DNA from: Garcia nutans
Taxonomy: Eukaryota; Streptophyta; Magnoliopsida; Malpighiales; Euphorbiaceae
Direction of reading: 5' to 3'
Assembly: GCA_947685225.1 (NCBI GenBank)
Contig: CANTUV010000037.1
Location: 27,051,001 to 27,115,000, forward strand
Length of the DNA stretch: 64,000 nt
The translations under genes and the position numbers were made by a program. Positions 21,472 through 33,449 of this stretch are shown one piece after another (position 1 is the stretch's first letter; each line of letters begins with the position of its first letter). The notes beneath the pieces are model-generated. The model was not told the origin of the DNA, searched no databases, and saw nothing but the letters and a program-made list of their open reading frames with translations.

Positions 21472-24402
21472 TGTAACATCCGTAATTTTCAAAAAATTAA
21501 ATTAAGTAAACTAAATAAATAATTTAAATGGAAAATTGAAGGATTATAAGTGAGAAATAAAATACATATGTGAAATATATATGAAATATATATAACATAT
21601 ACAAAAGTCAATAATTAAAGAAGAAAGTCAATGGTCAAATGGTAAAATGATAATTATGCTTTGTAAAATTAAAATTAATTAAATAATTTAAAAATAAATT
21701 AATTATGGATGAAAGACAAACAATATCTTTTTTTAAATAAATAAATAATTAATTAAAATAATAATAAAATAGATAGTGAAATATGATGAAAAAATTTTAA
21801 TATTTATTAAATATTAAAATAAAATATTTTTAGTGGAAGATGATAATTAACATTTTAAAAATAATTAATTAAATAAATAATTAAAATAATATAATAATAT
21901 ATATATGGTCTTAAATGAAGGAAAGAAAAAAAATCAAAATTTGAGAAGAATTTCTTTCTTATTCTTCTTCCTCTCTTGGACGTTTTTTCATGGGACAACA
22001 AGGGCAATTTTTGCTTCATTTAAACAACCAAATTTGCAAGAAATTTCAAGAATCAAGGGTAGTTTTGGTGATTTTATATCAAGTAAGTAAGTTTTCACTT
22101 GGAATTTTCAAGTTTCTTTGAAGTTATGAATATATGTGATTATGTGAAGTTTGAAATTTTGAATTGGTGTGATTAAATTGTTTAAATGAATATAAATGAT
22201 GTTATTTTGATTTGTAGGTAATGATTTTTAAGTTAGATAGAAGAAAGGACTATGTTTGGGTTGAGTTTGGATGAAGAAGATGGTTTAGGATTATGTGTAA
22301 ATTGAAAATTTTCAATTATGTGTTTTAATTATTTGAATTGGTGTGTATGATGTTATTTTGATACTTAAACAAGGATTTTAAAATTAAATGATGGATTTGA
22401 TCAAGTCTAGTTAGGGTTTAAGGAAGGTAGTATTGAATTTAGAGTTTTGAAAGAGCATTTAAGTATTGACTTTTATTTAATTTTAATGAATAAATTATGT
22501 TATTAAAAGATTTAAATGATGGAAACAAACTTAAATTAGCATTTGGAATGAGATGGAATAAAGAATCATAATTGATGAAGGTTATGGCATTTTAGGTTTT
22601 GTTAAAGAATATGTGTATTTATTATACTTTGTTGGTTAAAACATATTCTAATATGTTTTTAATGATAAAAATAAACTTAAAGCACCAATAAAATGTGATG
22701 GAATTGAATTCCAATATTAAAGTGAGGTTAGGCAAAAATTTGGAAAATTAGTAGGAATGTGATTTAATTGGAGTTTGATATTTTAAATGCCTTAAAATGT
22801 GACTCTAAATAATTTTATTTACTCACATTTTGTTTAGGCATTGGGTGGAAGCATTTTGCCCAACTTTAGTGTGAAGGGCAATTTGGAAGTGGAAGTTAAA
22901 GGGATACTTTAGCTTGAATTTGAGTGTTAATTGAGGTTAGTACATACTTTTGATAAATTGGATATGTTTGCATTAAATTTAACCTAAAACAATTTGGATA
23001 GAAATGTGCTAAGCTGCTTGGCAACATGAACATTGTGTTATAACATGTGAATTGTTATGTATGCATTATATGCATTATGAAAATCTATTATAAATGGCTA
23101 AATTAAATAAAATGTGATTTATATGCATTATGTGATAATGACCCAAAAATAATTGGATAATGTATTTTTAATGTGAAATGAGATACATTATGATGAAATG
23201 ATGAGATATGATGAATCAAAATGAGTTGACGTTGATATGAATGAGAAAAATGAGAAAAGAGGCAATGTGATGAGAAAAATGAGAAATTGTGGCATTGCGA
23301 TACGAAAAGTTGAATATGCAAAATATGTAATATTTTGTGCCTAGTATGCTATTCAATTTCTAGAGTTCTGTATTTGGCGGCATGCCTATGAGGTTAGTCT
23401 CATCATTTTCCTTCGGGGCTAGACTCTAGGCGTCACTAATTTATAATTTGCCTTCAGGGCTAGATGCTGGGCATCACTGATATATGATTTGTCTTCGGGG
23501 TTAGACACTGAGTGTCAATATGGACAAAAAAAATAGTAACTCTAGGATTTGAATAATATATTTTTTTATTTAGGCCCATGTTTGTGTATGTGTTTATGTG
23601 AATTATGAAAAGATTAAAGATTATGCTCAAAAGTGGAATTGAGTGCTACCTTGTGACATAACATGCAAAAGCATTATGCATTAGCATTATTTTAAAGTTT
23701 TATTACTATCAAAGTATGCATCGCTAGGCTTTTAGCTTAGCACGATTGTAATTCATTACACAGGTAACAAGGTTGATCTAGTAGATCCAGAGAGTTCACT
23801 TAAACGTGGTCAGGTTTAGGTTTGGGACTAGTGTGCTTGAAGTGAATTTTGACTGCCACAAGATTAGAGCCAGGTACCACTATGTATATGTTATGTTTTA
23901 TAGTACATTTCATCATTATGTATATTATGTTTATGTTTTTTGGAGTATTGTAAAAGAATTTTTGGACTACTTTTGTGATAATGGATTGTATATATGTTTT
24001 ATAAATATATATATATATGTACCTACTAAAAGGTTTTGAGGGAAATGTAGAGAAATTGAAAAGTTGAGATCAAATGTTGATTTGTTTTATTAGGAGTATG
24101 TTTTTATGCAGGTTGAGTAAATGTTGATTTTTGGGATGTTCAATTTACAAAAAAAACTCTGGCGAATTTTTTTTCCAGAGATTTTTATATAAAAAAAATA
24201 TTTTGGGTAATTAGAATTAATTATGAATATTTTATTTACATATTAAAAATACATTTTAATTGTTTGAGAGCATAAATTGAGAATATAAATTTTCTTTTAT
24301 TTATTTTATTAAACCGATTTGTAGCATTCTTATACTTTATATGCATATTTTATATATACGAGATGTATGTATCATATGTATATAGGGTATAAGGGTATTA
24401 CA
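21472..24402 (-). mobile_element. Inverted chromovirus-type LTR, probably solo
   Basis: On the minus strand it runs from TGTAATACCCTTATACCC (24402) to GGATGTTACA (21472), 2931 bp, with no internal region on either side. Its landmarks are the reverse of those at 10741. Three tandem units of about 43 bases with 'ttcggggctagac' lie at 23395-23520. The flanks GGCAT and GGAAC do not form a clean 5-bp duplication, so a simple insertion is likely but not proven. Frames inside it are not genes. Confidence 0.7.
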
Positions 24403-24829
24403 GGAACATTCTTTCAAAAACACTAAAATGTGCCCTAGCACACTCCAACTTGGAAACTTCACTCTAATCAATCCCAGTTTGATTTTAAAGATTAAATATA
24501 TCATAAACATTATATTTTAACATATTCCAAACATTAAAATATAATGTATCACTTTTCCATCAAAATTCCAAAATTTTTCCCTAAGCCTCTTTGATTTTGT
24601 TTTTTCATTCTAACCAATTCTAAATGGTAATTTGAGCTCATTTATATCACTATCAACACAAATGCACTATTACTTTTTACCAAAACCCTTACTCAAATCC
24701 TAACTTCCATACTAACTCTTCCAAACTCCTACTAAACCTAATTAATCAAATCTAATATTTTACCATAAAATCTTTACTTACTCATCAAAATAACATCTTA
24801 CATGTCAATTTCAACAATTATAACATACT
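24403..24829 (+). repeat. Chromovirus-type LTR, right portion
   Basis: This continues the LTR begun at 19932: the last bases, 'caatttcaacaattataacat', match the outer solo LTR near 13110-13130. It stops where T begins at 24830. The remaining 600 or so bases of the LTR were not found, so they lie beyond T or were lost. Confidence 0.55.
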
Positions 24830-25323
24830 TGTAGACCCTTAATTTTGGCTCTGCCTAAATTTAATTTAGAAATTTGGACCAAGTTTGGTTCTAATTACAA
24901 AATCCATGTTAAACCAAGTTTAATTTTGGATTAGGTTTGGTTCATTTTAAAATTGGGCCAATATAATATGAATGGGTTCGGTCTATGCTGCTAATTCGGT
25001 ATGGGTTTTTGCCTCATATCGAATTGGTGGTTGCTAATTTGATATGGACTTGCCTTATATCGAATTGGGAACCCACCAATTTGATATGACGGCTCATGTG
25101 AATTAATGGCCACCAATTCGACATAAGCCATGTCCCATGTCGAATTAGTGGCACCAATTTGACATGGGTGGTTCCATGTTGAATTGTTGGCCAGCAATTC
25201 GACATGGACCAAGCCCAGACTTGGCCAGCTTGCATTAATTTCCTAATAACACTAAAATTGAAACACCGGCCAAGTATCCGAGTAGCATAAGGACTATTGT
25301 TTAAATTAACCCTAATTGAGCAT

Positions 25324-25331
25324 TATAAATA
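25324..25331 (+). promoter_or_regulatory. TATA box of the T LTR, unit 1
   Basis: TATAAATA in the context GCATTATAAATAGAAAGG, at the conserved LTR position. The same box recurs 1259 and 2518 bases downstream. Confidence 0.6.
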
Positions 25332-26582
25332 GAAAGGAATAATAATAATAATAAAGGAGGATCATCAGAAAAACCATTGCAAAAAGGAAACGAAGTAGTA
25401 ACAATAATTAAGCAAAAGAATCAACACCCAACAATTGCATTGGTAATTGTTTCACTCAGCCAATACTACAAACTGATCTAGGCAGGCTCAAAGTTTGGTT
25501 CAAGATTCAACTTTGGTTGACTCTTCAAATGCATGTTTATTTTTCTAATTCAATTTAGTTATCCATTTGTTGCAATCACCTTTTAAAATATCATCACAGT
25601 AGCTTGTTTATCAAAATTTTGTTTTGTCCAGTAGCTTAATTACCAAAACCCTAGCAATATGTTTTATAAATCTAAAAACCTAAACTGTTTGTTTCGTCCA
25701 GTAGCTTTCTTATTTTATGTTTATTTGTTTCAATTTCACAATAGCTTAGGATTTAATTTAAATCTCTAAATTAATTACCAAAACCCTAAATTAGATAATG
25801 TAAAATTACTCTTGCATGTTCATAAAACATAAAAACCCTAATTTTGTTTTAGAATTCTAAACCTTATTTCCTAAACGTACACCCTAAATCTGTAAAACCA
25901 AAATCTAAATCCTAAACCATAAAACCCTAATCCTAAACCTTGTTTCCAGTACCTAATCTCAATCCGTACCCTAATTCAAAAATCCTAATTCTTAAAAACC
26001 CTAGTTCATATCTATAAAACCTAAAAACCCTAATTTCAAAACTAAAACCCTAATTTCCAATTTTAAACCCTAAAGCCCTAATTTCCAAACCAGACCTCTA
26101 ATTTCCAAATTAAAACCCTAAAATCCTAATTTTCCATCCAAAACCTTAATTTAAAATGAAAATTCTAATTTTATGCATTTAATAATTTACTTAAGATTAA
26201 GACTTAGATTTAATTATTTGGTTCATTTTTATATGCTTGTGATGAATGGCTTATTATTATTTTGCATATGATGCATGTTTGAATGATTTAAATTACTTTG
26301 ATATGGACTTGCCTTATATCGAATTGGGAACCCACCAATTTGATATGACGGCTCATGTGAATTAATGGCCACCAATTCGACATAAGCCATGTCCCATGTC
26401 GAATTAGTGGCACCAATTTGACATGGGTGGTTCCATGTTGAATTGTTGGCCAGCAATTCGACATGGACCAAGCCCAGACTTGGCCAGCTTGCATTAATTT
26501 CCTAATAACACTAAAATTGAAACACCGGCCAAGTATCCGAGTAGCATAAGGACTATTGTTTAAATTAACCCTAATTGAGCAT

Positions 26583-26590
26583 TATAAATA
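26583..26590 (+). promoter_or_regulatory. TATA box of the T LTR, unit 2
   Basis: Identical context to the unit 1 box; spacing exactly 1259. Confidence 0.6.
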
Positions 26591-27841
26591 GAAAGGAATA
26601 ATAATAATAATAAAGGAGGATCATCAGAAAAACCATTGCAAAAAGGAAACGAAGTAGTAACAATAATTAAGCAAAAGAATCAACACCCAACAATTGCATT
26701 GGTAATTGTTTCACTCAGCCAATACTACAAACTGATCTAGGCAGGCTCAAAGTTTGGTTCAAGATTCAACTTTGGTTGACTCTTCAAATGCATGTTTATT
26801 TTTCTAATTCAATTTAGTTATCCATTTGTTGCAATCACCTTTTAAAATATCATCACAGTAGCTTGTTTATCAAAATTTTGTTTTGTCCAGTAGCTTAATT
26901 ACCAAAACCCTAGCAATATGTTTTATAAATCTAAAAACCTAAACTGTTTGTTTCGTCCAGTAGCTTTCTTATTTTATGTTTATTTGTTTCAATTTCACAA
27001 TAGCTTAGGATTTAATTTAAATCTCTAAATTAATTACCAAAACCCTAAATTAGATAATGTAAAATTACTCTTGCATGTTCATAAAACATAAAAACCCTAA
27101 TTTTGTTTTAGAATTCTAAACCTTATTTCCTAAACGTACACCCTAAATCTGTAAAACCAAAATCTAAATCCTAAACCATAAAACCCTAATCCTAAACCTT
27201 GTTTCCAGTACCTAATCTCAATCCGTACCCTAATTCAAAAATCCTAATTCTTAAAAACCCTAGTTCATATCTATAAAACCTAAAAACCCTAATTTCAAAA
27301 CTAAAACCCTAATTTCCAATTTTAAACCCTAAAGCCCTAATTTCCAAACCAGACCTCTAATTTCCAAATTAAAACCCTAAAATCCTAATTTTCCATCCAA
27401 AACCTTAATTTAAAATGAAAATTCTAATTTTATGCATTTAATAATTTACTTAAGATTAAGACTTAGATTTAATTATTTGGTTCATTTTTATATGCTTGTG
27501 ATGAATGGCTTATTATTATTTTGCATATGATGCATGTTTGAATGATTTAAATTACTTTGATATGGACTTGCCTTATATCGAATTGGGAACCCACCAATTT
27601 GATATGACGGCTCATGTGAATTAATGGCCACCAATTCGACATAAGCCATGTCCCATGTCGAATTAGTGGCACCAATTTGACATGGGTGGTTCCATGTTGA
27701 ATTGTTGGCCAGCAATTCGACATGGACCAAGCCCAGACTTGGCCAGCTTGCATTAATTTCCTAATAACACTAAAATTGAAACACCGGCCAAGTATCCGAG
27801 TAGCATAAGGACTATTGTTTAAATTAACCCTAATTGAGCAT

Positions 27842-27849
27842 TATAAATA
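27842..27849 (+). promoter_or_regulatory. TATA box of the T LTR, unit 3
   Basis: Identical context. Only this copy is at the usual distance from the LTR 3' end, so it is the one expected to yield a normal-length terminal repeat in RNA. Confidence 0.6.
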
Positions 27850-29227
27850 GAAAGGAATAATAATAATAATAAAGGAGGATCATCAGAAAAACCATTGCAA
27901 AAAGGAAACGAAGTAGTAACAATAATTAAGCAAAAGAATCAACACCCAACAATTGCATTGGTAATTGTTTCACTCAGCCAATACTACAAACTGATCTAGG
28001 CAGGCTCAAAGTTTGGTTCAAGATTCAACTTTGGTTGACTCTTCAAATGCATGTTTATTTTTCTAATTCAATTTAGTTATCCATTTGTTGCAATCACCTT
28101 TTAAAATATCATCACAGTAGCTTGTTTATCAAAATTTTGTTTTGTCCAGTAGCTTAATTACCAAAACCCTAGCAATATGTTTTATAAATCTAAAAACCTA
28201 AACTGTTTGTTTCGTCCAGTAGCTTTCTTATTTTATGTTTATTTGTTTCAATTTCACAATAGCTTAGGATTTAATTTAAATCTCTAAATTAATTACCAAA
28301 ACCCTAAATTAGATAATGTAAAATTACTCTTGCATGTTCATAAAACATAAAAACCCTAATTTTGTTTTAGAATTCTAAACCTTATTTCCTAAACGTACAC
28401 CCTAAATCTGTAAAACCAAAATCTAAATCCTAAACCATAAAACCCTAATCCTAAACCTTGTTTCCAGTACCTAATCTCAATCCGTACCCTAATTCAAAAA
28501 TCCTAATTCTTAAAAACCCTAGTTCATATCTATAAAACCTAAAAACCCTAATTTCAAAACTAAAACCCTAATTTCCAATTTTAAACCCTAAAGCCCTAAT
28601 TTCCAAACCAGACCTCTAATTTCCAAATTAAAACCCTAAAATCCTAATTTTCCATCCAAAACCTTAATTTAAAATGAAAATTCTAATTTTATGCATTTAA
28701 TAATTTACTTAAGATTAAGACTTAGATTTAATTATTTGGTTCATTTTTATATGCTTGTGATGAATGGCTTATTATTATTTTGCATATGATGAATGTTTGA
28801 ATGATTTAAATTACTTTTAGTTAATTATTTAATTTTAAGAATGTAAGAGGTATGTTTCCATTTTTTTGGTACCTCATTTGTTAGTCCCAATGTAATTTAA
28901 TTTATCTTAAGTTTTGGATTAATGTAAGAGACATGTTTCTACCTTTTGGTGGGTGTCTCAATTTATTTATTTTCTTTTTGGACATTAGATATTATTGTAA
29001 GGGCATGCTTCCATCTTGTATGGGTGCCCATTTTATTTGTTTATTTGGACATTCTTTGATTTTAATACAATATTTGTTTATTTATTGCATGTAGTATGGA
29101 TGATGTTTTAATAAGTTAAGAATTTAATAATATTTAGAACTGAAAAGGAGGCTAGTTATATGAATTGGGTGTTATGGGGTGTTGGGTCATTCTCACCTTC
29201 CCCATGCGTATCCAACTTTTCAAACCC

Positions 29228-30594
29228 TATAGTCCAAAATAATTTTTGTGGTGTTTTAATTAAATAATATTTATTTTAGTATTTATTATTTAAAATTTTT
29301 AATAAAAATAAAAATGGTAAAGCTAATAAAATAAATAATAATAATAAAAATAAAAATAAAAATCGACGACGGAAAAATCGACGATGAAAAAAATTCATCG
29401 CTGAAAGTTGAATTGGCCATGCCAATTCGCTTGCAGGAAATTCTTGTGGCTAATTGGCTGGCCGCCCAGCACCTGCCCGCAGTAGCTCGCTCTCTCGCAG
29501 TTTTTGCCAGCGTAATTTTCCAACGCAGTTTTTTCTGAAACCAAATTCTATTTGGTTTTGGTTTCTTTTACTAATTGGTTTTAATTTCCTTAAACAATTA
29601 GAAGTAGGTTTATGACTTTTCCTATAAATAACACATCAAAACTCAAAATTAAGGGACTTTGATTGGATCGGAGATATTAGTTTTTACTGGAGTAAAAAAG
29701 AGACAGAAAAACCCTAGCACAAGAGACATTAGCAACAAGAAGCAATCAACAATCCATTCAAAGGCAGCAACACTGCCTTTGTTATTGTTCATCCAGAAAT
29801 TAATTTTGGTGGAACCAATGAACGGAGATTTGATTATAAATCTTTGCTTCGATTGTATTTACAATGTTATTGCCATATTTTCTTTTAAATACATCTATCA
29901 TTAATTTTTGTTTCAGTAACCTAAATCATTAAACTTGGTAATATGTTCATCCAGTAGCCTTAATCAGTGATCAAAACTTCAAAACCCTAAAACTATTCTT
30001 CTCTTTTCAGAAACCCTAAAACCTTAAAGTATTTCTCTCCTGTTTCCAAAACTCTAAAAACCCTAAACTACTCTTTTGTTTCCGAAAAACCTTAAAAACA
30101 CTAAATTGTTTCTTCTGTTTCCAAAAACTTCAAAACCCTAAAACTATTTTTCTTTTTCCAAAAACTTTTAAACCTTAAATCATTTCTTCTTCTTCCAAAA
30201 GCATTAAAACCCTAAATTGTTTTTTCCGAACTATTTTCATCTAAACCATAACTTTTTGTCCAAAATTTTCAACTGTTTTCTTAAATCCTAAAATCAAATA
30301 TGTTTTCCAAAATATCAAAAAACCCTAATTTTCTCAAAAAACTAATACGATAAACCCTAATTTTCCTAAACCCTAATTCTTAAAACCTCAAAATCTTATG
30401 ACAAATAAATCTAAACCTTAAAGCCATAATCCAGTAAACCTAAAATCACAATCCAATAACCATGAATTATAAACTCTAATGTCTTAAGAGTCCAAAAATC
30501 CTAATTTCTTGATGTTACCCTTAAACCCTAATTTGATTAACCAAAAAACCTTACTACTCCTTATAAAACCTTACTACTCCTTATAAAACCCGAA
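29228..30594 (+). repeat. Eroded 5' LTR of element S
   Basis: It aligns with 38626-40010 of the 3' LTR throughout (same 'gtccaaaataatttttgtgg' start, dyad block, TATA box 29625-29632, AAACCCTAA-rich stretch). It ends inside the AAACCCTAA-rich part with a duplicated phrase, 'ccttactactccttataaaa', at about 30551-30590, right where the sequence jumps into RT. Confidence 0.8.
29625..29632 (+). promoter_or_regulatory. TATA box of the S 5' LTR
   Basis: TATAAATA in the context TTCCTATAAATAACAC, identical to that at 39074 in the 3' LTR. Confidence 0.5.
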
Positions 30595-30596
30595 GA

Positions 30597-33019
30597 ACTG
30601 TGTGTTTGGGGTTTCCTCAGGAAAATTTTTGGGACATATAATTGGTCCGAATGGCATTCAGATTGATCCTGACAAAGTTAAAGCAATCAGGGATATGCTA
30701 GCCCCTAAGATGGAGAGAGAAGTTCGGGGATTCATTGGTAAATTACAATACATTAGCAAATTTATAGCAAAGCTCACAACAATATGTGAGCCTACCTTCA
30801 AATTGCTTAAAAAGAATCAGCCGGTCCTGTGGAATGAAGAGTGTCAAAAGGCCTTTGAGTGAATAAAGGAGTATATACTAAATCCACCTGTTTTGAAACC
30901 ACCCAAACCCGGTAAACCCATGTTACTATACTTAACAGTAGAAGAAGAGTTAATAAGAGCCATGCTAGCCCAAGCAGATGAGTCAGGGATTGAGCATGCA
31001 GTTTACTATTCGAGTAGAAAGCTCCTACCTTATGAAATTAAGTATAGTATCATTGAAAAGACCTGTATAGCTGTGGTTTAGTCTTCTAAGAAGTTGCGAC
31101 ATTACTTTCAATCGTATGGTGTGCAAGCAATTTCCAGGTTGGATCCAATGAAATACTTACGGGAGACACCCTCTTTGATTGGGAAATATGGTCGATGGTT
31201 GATAATATTAGAAGAATTTCAGATTGAGTATGCAACCAAGAAAACAATCAAAGGTAGAGCAGTGGCAAAATTCCTGGCCCAACAACCATTACCAGATAGC
31301 GAAGAGGTAGTCTTGGAATTTCCGGATGAACATTTAAAGGAAATTGAAGTAAAAGGGTGGAAAATGTATTTTGATGGAGCAGCAAATAAGAAAGGAGCAG
31401 GTTTGGGAGTCATACTAGAATTGCCCGAAGGGGAACTTATCCCTTTAGCCAAAAAGTTGAAATTCTGGGCAACCAATAATATGGTGGAATATGAAGCATG
31501 TATCTTTGGTTTGGAAACCCTAATGATTATGAAAGTGGATAAGGTGGAAGTTTTTGGCGATTTATTGCTAGTAGTATCCCAAGTAAATGGAGAGTGGGAG
31601 TTGAAAGAAGAGAAATTAAAACCATATTACCATTACTTGACCACGATGAAGAAGAACTTTAAGGAGTGTAGGTTTATACACCTATCAAGAGAAGAAAACC
31701 ATATGGCTGATGCCCTAGCCACATTGGCTTCGATATTGGAAAATCCTGTCAACACCTAACTATGAATATGAGACAATCATGGAAACTGATACAAACCATG
31801 ATGCGTGGTATGATACTATAAGATGATTTTTAGAGGAAAGGGAATACCCGTTGGGGGCAACAAAGAAAGAAAGAAGAGCCATAAGGCGGTGGTCTTTGCA
31901 ATACATTACCTTTCATGGAGAGTTATATCGAAGATGGCCCGATGGGGTGCATTTGAGATGCTTGAGGAAGCCTAAAGTGGAGCATATCATGTCAGAAATA
32001 CATGCTAGAAGTTGCGGTCCCCACATGAGTGGTTTGGCCCTAGTCGAGAAGATAATTCGACAAGGTTACTACTGGTTGCCTGTTTAGAGAGATTGTATAG
32101 AGCTCGTAAAGAAGTGCCAACAATTTCAGATGAATGGTAATTTGAATCACATGCCTCCTGAAGAATTACTTTCTATGTCTTCGCCCTGGCCCTTTGCCAC
32201 TTGGGGTATCGACATTATAGGAGAGATACATCTAACAGTCTCAAACGGTCACCGTTTCATTGTAGTAGAGGTAGATTATTTTTCAAAATGGGTCAAAGTC
32301 AAATCCTTCAACAAACTGGGCGCAAGTCAGATGGCTAGATTTATTGAAAAGAACCTCATTTGCAGGTATGGAGTCTCGCACATTGTGATATTAGACAATG
32401 GGGTACAGTTTCAAGGAGCAGTTAAGGACTTATTCTCGAAGTACCAAATCCATCACCATCGATCCTCTCCTTATAGACCAAAGGCTAATGGTGCGGTAGA
32501 AGCAACAAACAAGACAATTAAGCAAATTCTGTCCAAGATGACCAAGACGTACAGGGATTGGTCAGAGATACTTCCTTTTGCTTTGTGGGGATATAGAACA
32601 AGATTGCGCACACCGACTGGAATGACACCATTCTCTTTAGTTTACGGGATGGAAGCAGTATTGCCAATTGAAATTGAGATCAAGTCGTTAAGAGTGGTCT
32701 TGGAAGCTGAACTGCCTAAAATGGAATGGGTAGTGAGCAAATACACACAGTTAGCTTTACTAGAGGAGAGAAGGTTAAAAGCACTGTATCATCATCAACT
32801 GTATCAAAGGAAGATAGCTCAGGCTTATAATAGAAGAGTTAAGATAAAAAAAACTCAAAGTCAAGGATTTAGTGTTGAAACAATATAAGCCTAATGTATC
32901 TGATCCAAGAGGGAAGTTTAGGCCTAGCTAGGATGGGCCATATGTTGTGAAACAAGTCATGAATAAGGGTGCAGTGAAGTTATCAGACATGGATGGGAAC
33001 GAGTTTCAGTTTTATGTAT
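30597..33019 (+). pseudogene. Truncated Tat-like pol of element S (RT thumb to integrase)
   Basis: The sequence enters at the end of RT (VFGVSSGKFLGHIIG) and continues with the connection, RNase H (LLYLTVEEELIRAMLAQ, SSRKLLPYEIKYS), a second RNase H (WKMYFDGAANKKGAGLGVI ... HLSREENHMADALA) and integrase: HHCC finger (HARSCGPH...CQQF, last Cys changed), core GIDIIGE, ILDNGVQFQG and ANGAVEATN. All three core acidic residues are present here, unlike in U. Breaks: TGA at 30860, TAG at 31079, a deletion plus stop near 31757, TAG at 32085, and a frameshift near 32850. The last 20 codons are also deleted. It is a close relative of U pol (56420-58907) and shows which lesions in U are secondary. Confidence 0.9.
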
Positions 33020-33029
33020 AAAAAAAGAG

Positions 33030-33235
33030 AGGAGAAGAAAAAAAAAGAGAAAAAGGAAAAGAGTTCGCTAGGTTGAAAACCCAAAAAGGGAGGCCTAGGC
33101 AAAAGTTAGAGCAGTCTGCTAGTTTCGAAAACCCGAAAGGGCAGGCTAGGCAACAATTAGGGCTAAATGAGAGAAAATCGTCAATTAGAAAACCCGAAAA
33201 GACTAGTTGGCAATAGGAGTGATGTTGTGTATGCT
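33030..33235 (+). repeat. Short repeated 'gctaggttgaaaaccc' modules after pol of S
   Basis: Three to four units of about 45 bases read like (G)CTAGGTTGAAAACCC...AAGGG(C)AGGCTAGGCAA. The same modules recur at 33880-34150 and at 58929-59080 and 59750-59850 in U. Each unit has weak dyad symmetry between CTAG/CCTAG and AACCC/AGGG halves. No coding meaning is visible. Confidence 0.6.
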
Positions 33236-33449
33236 GGCTTTATGTTTGGTTGTTCCCCAATTTAATAAAATAGAATTAATGTTAAAATTGTTCTATGTGC
33301 ACTGTTATAAATATTTGACCAGATATGTATGAAATAAATAAACACAACCGCAAAAGGTGATGACAAATTATAAAAGGAAAAGAAGCATCTTTTATTACTT
33401 TTATTTTTTCATCCTAACAATACACTTTCTAAATTGAAAAATGTAAAAT

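Larger units (their letters stand above)
25041..28817 (+). repeat. Three tandem copies of a 1259-bp LTR segment
   Basis: Units start at 25041, 26300 and 27559 with GATATGGACTTGCC and the array ends at 28817, exactly three times 1259 bases. By eye the copies are almost identical; one difference is 'gatgcatg' versus 'gatgaatg' near the end of the third. Each unit contains the second half of the dyad block, the TATA box and the whole AAACCCTAA-rich transcribed part. Only 3-4 bases (TTT) are shared at the outer junctions, pointing to unequal exchange or replication slippage after an initial duplication at microhomology. Confidence 0.95.
24830..29227 (+). repeat. 5' LTR of Tat-like element T, with an internal triplication
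   Basis: It starts TGTAGACCCTTAATTTTGG at 24830. A dyad block (24985-25215), TATA box, AAACCCTAA-rich stretch and the 'GTAAGAGGTATGTTTCC...GGTACC', 'GACATGTTTCTACC...GGTGTC' and 'GGGCATGCTTCCATC...GGTGCCC' boxes follow, which is the Tat-like LTR order. Three head-to-tail copies of a 1259-bp unit lie inside. At 29227 the LTR breaks off for element S and its tail resumes at 40867. The insertion-free length, about 4.6 kb, is more than twice that of the other Tat-like LTRs because of the two extra units. Confidence 0.8.

Noticed and set aside
24991..27753. Three identical sets of small minus-strand open frames (MVHVELLANN... and MQAGQVWAWS...)
   Set aside because: They are the same LTR dyad block translated three times because of the 1259-bp triplication. 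Their repeats (ELVAIN, IGATNS) mirror the DNA repeat, with no start context or family.
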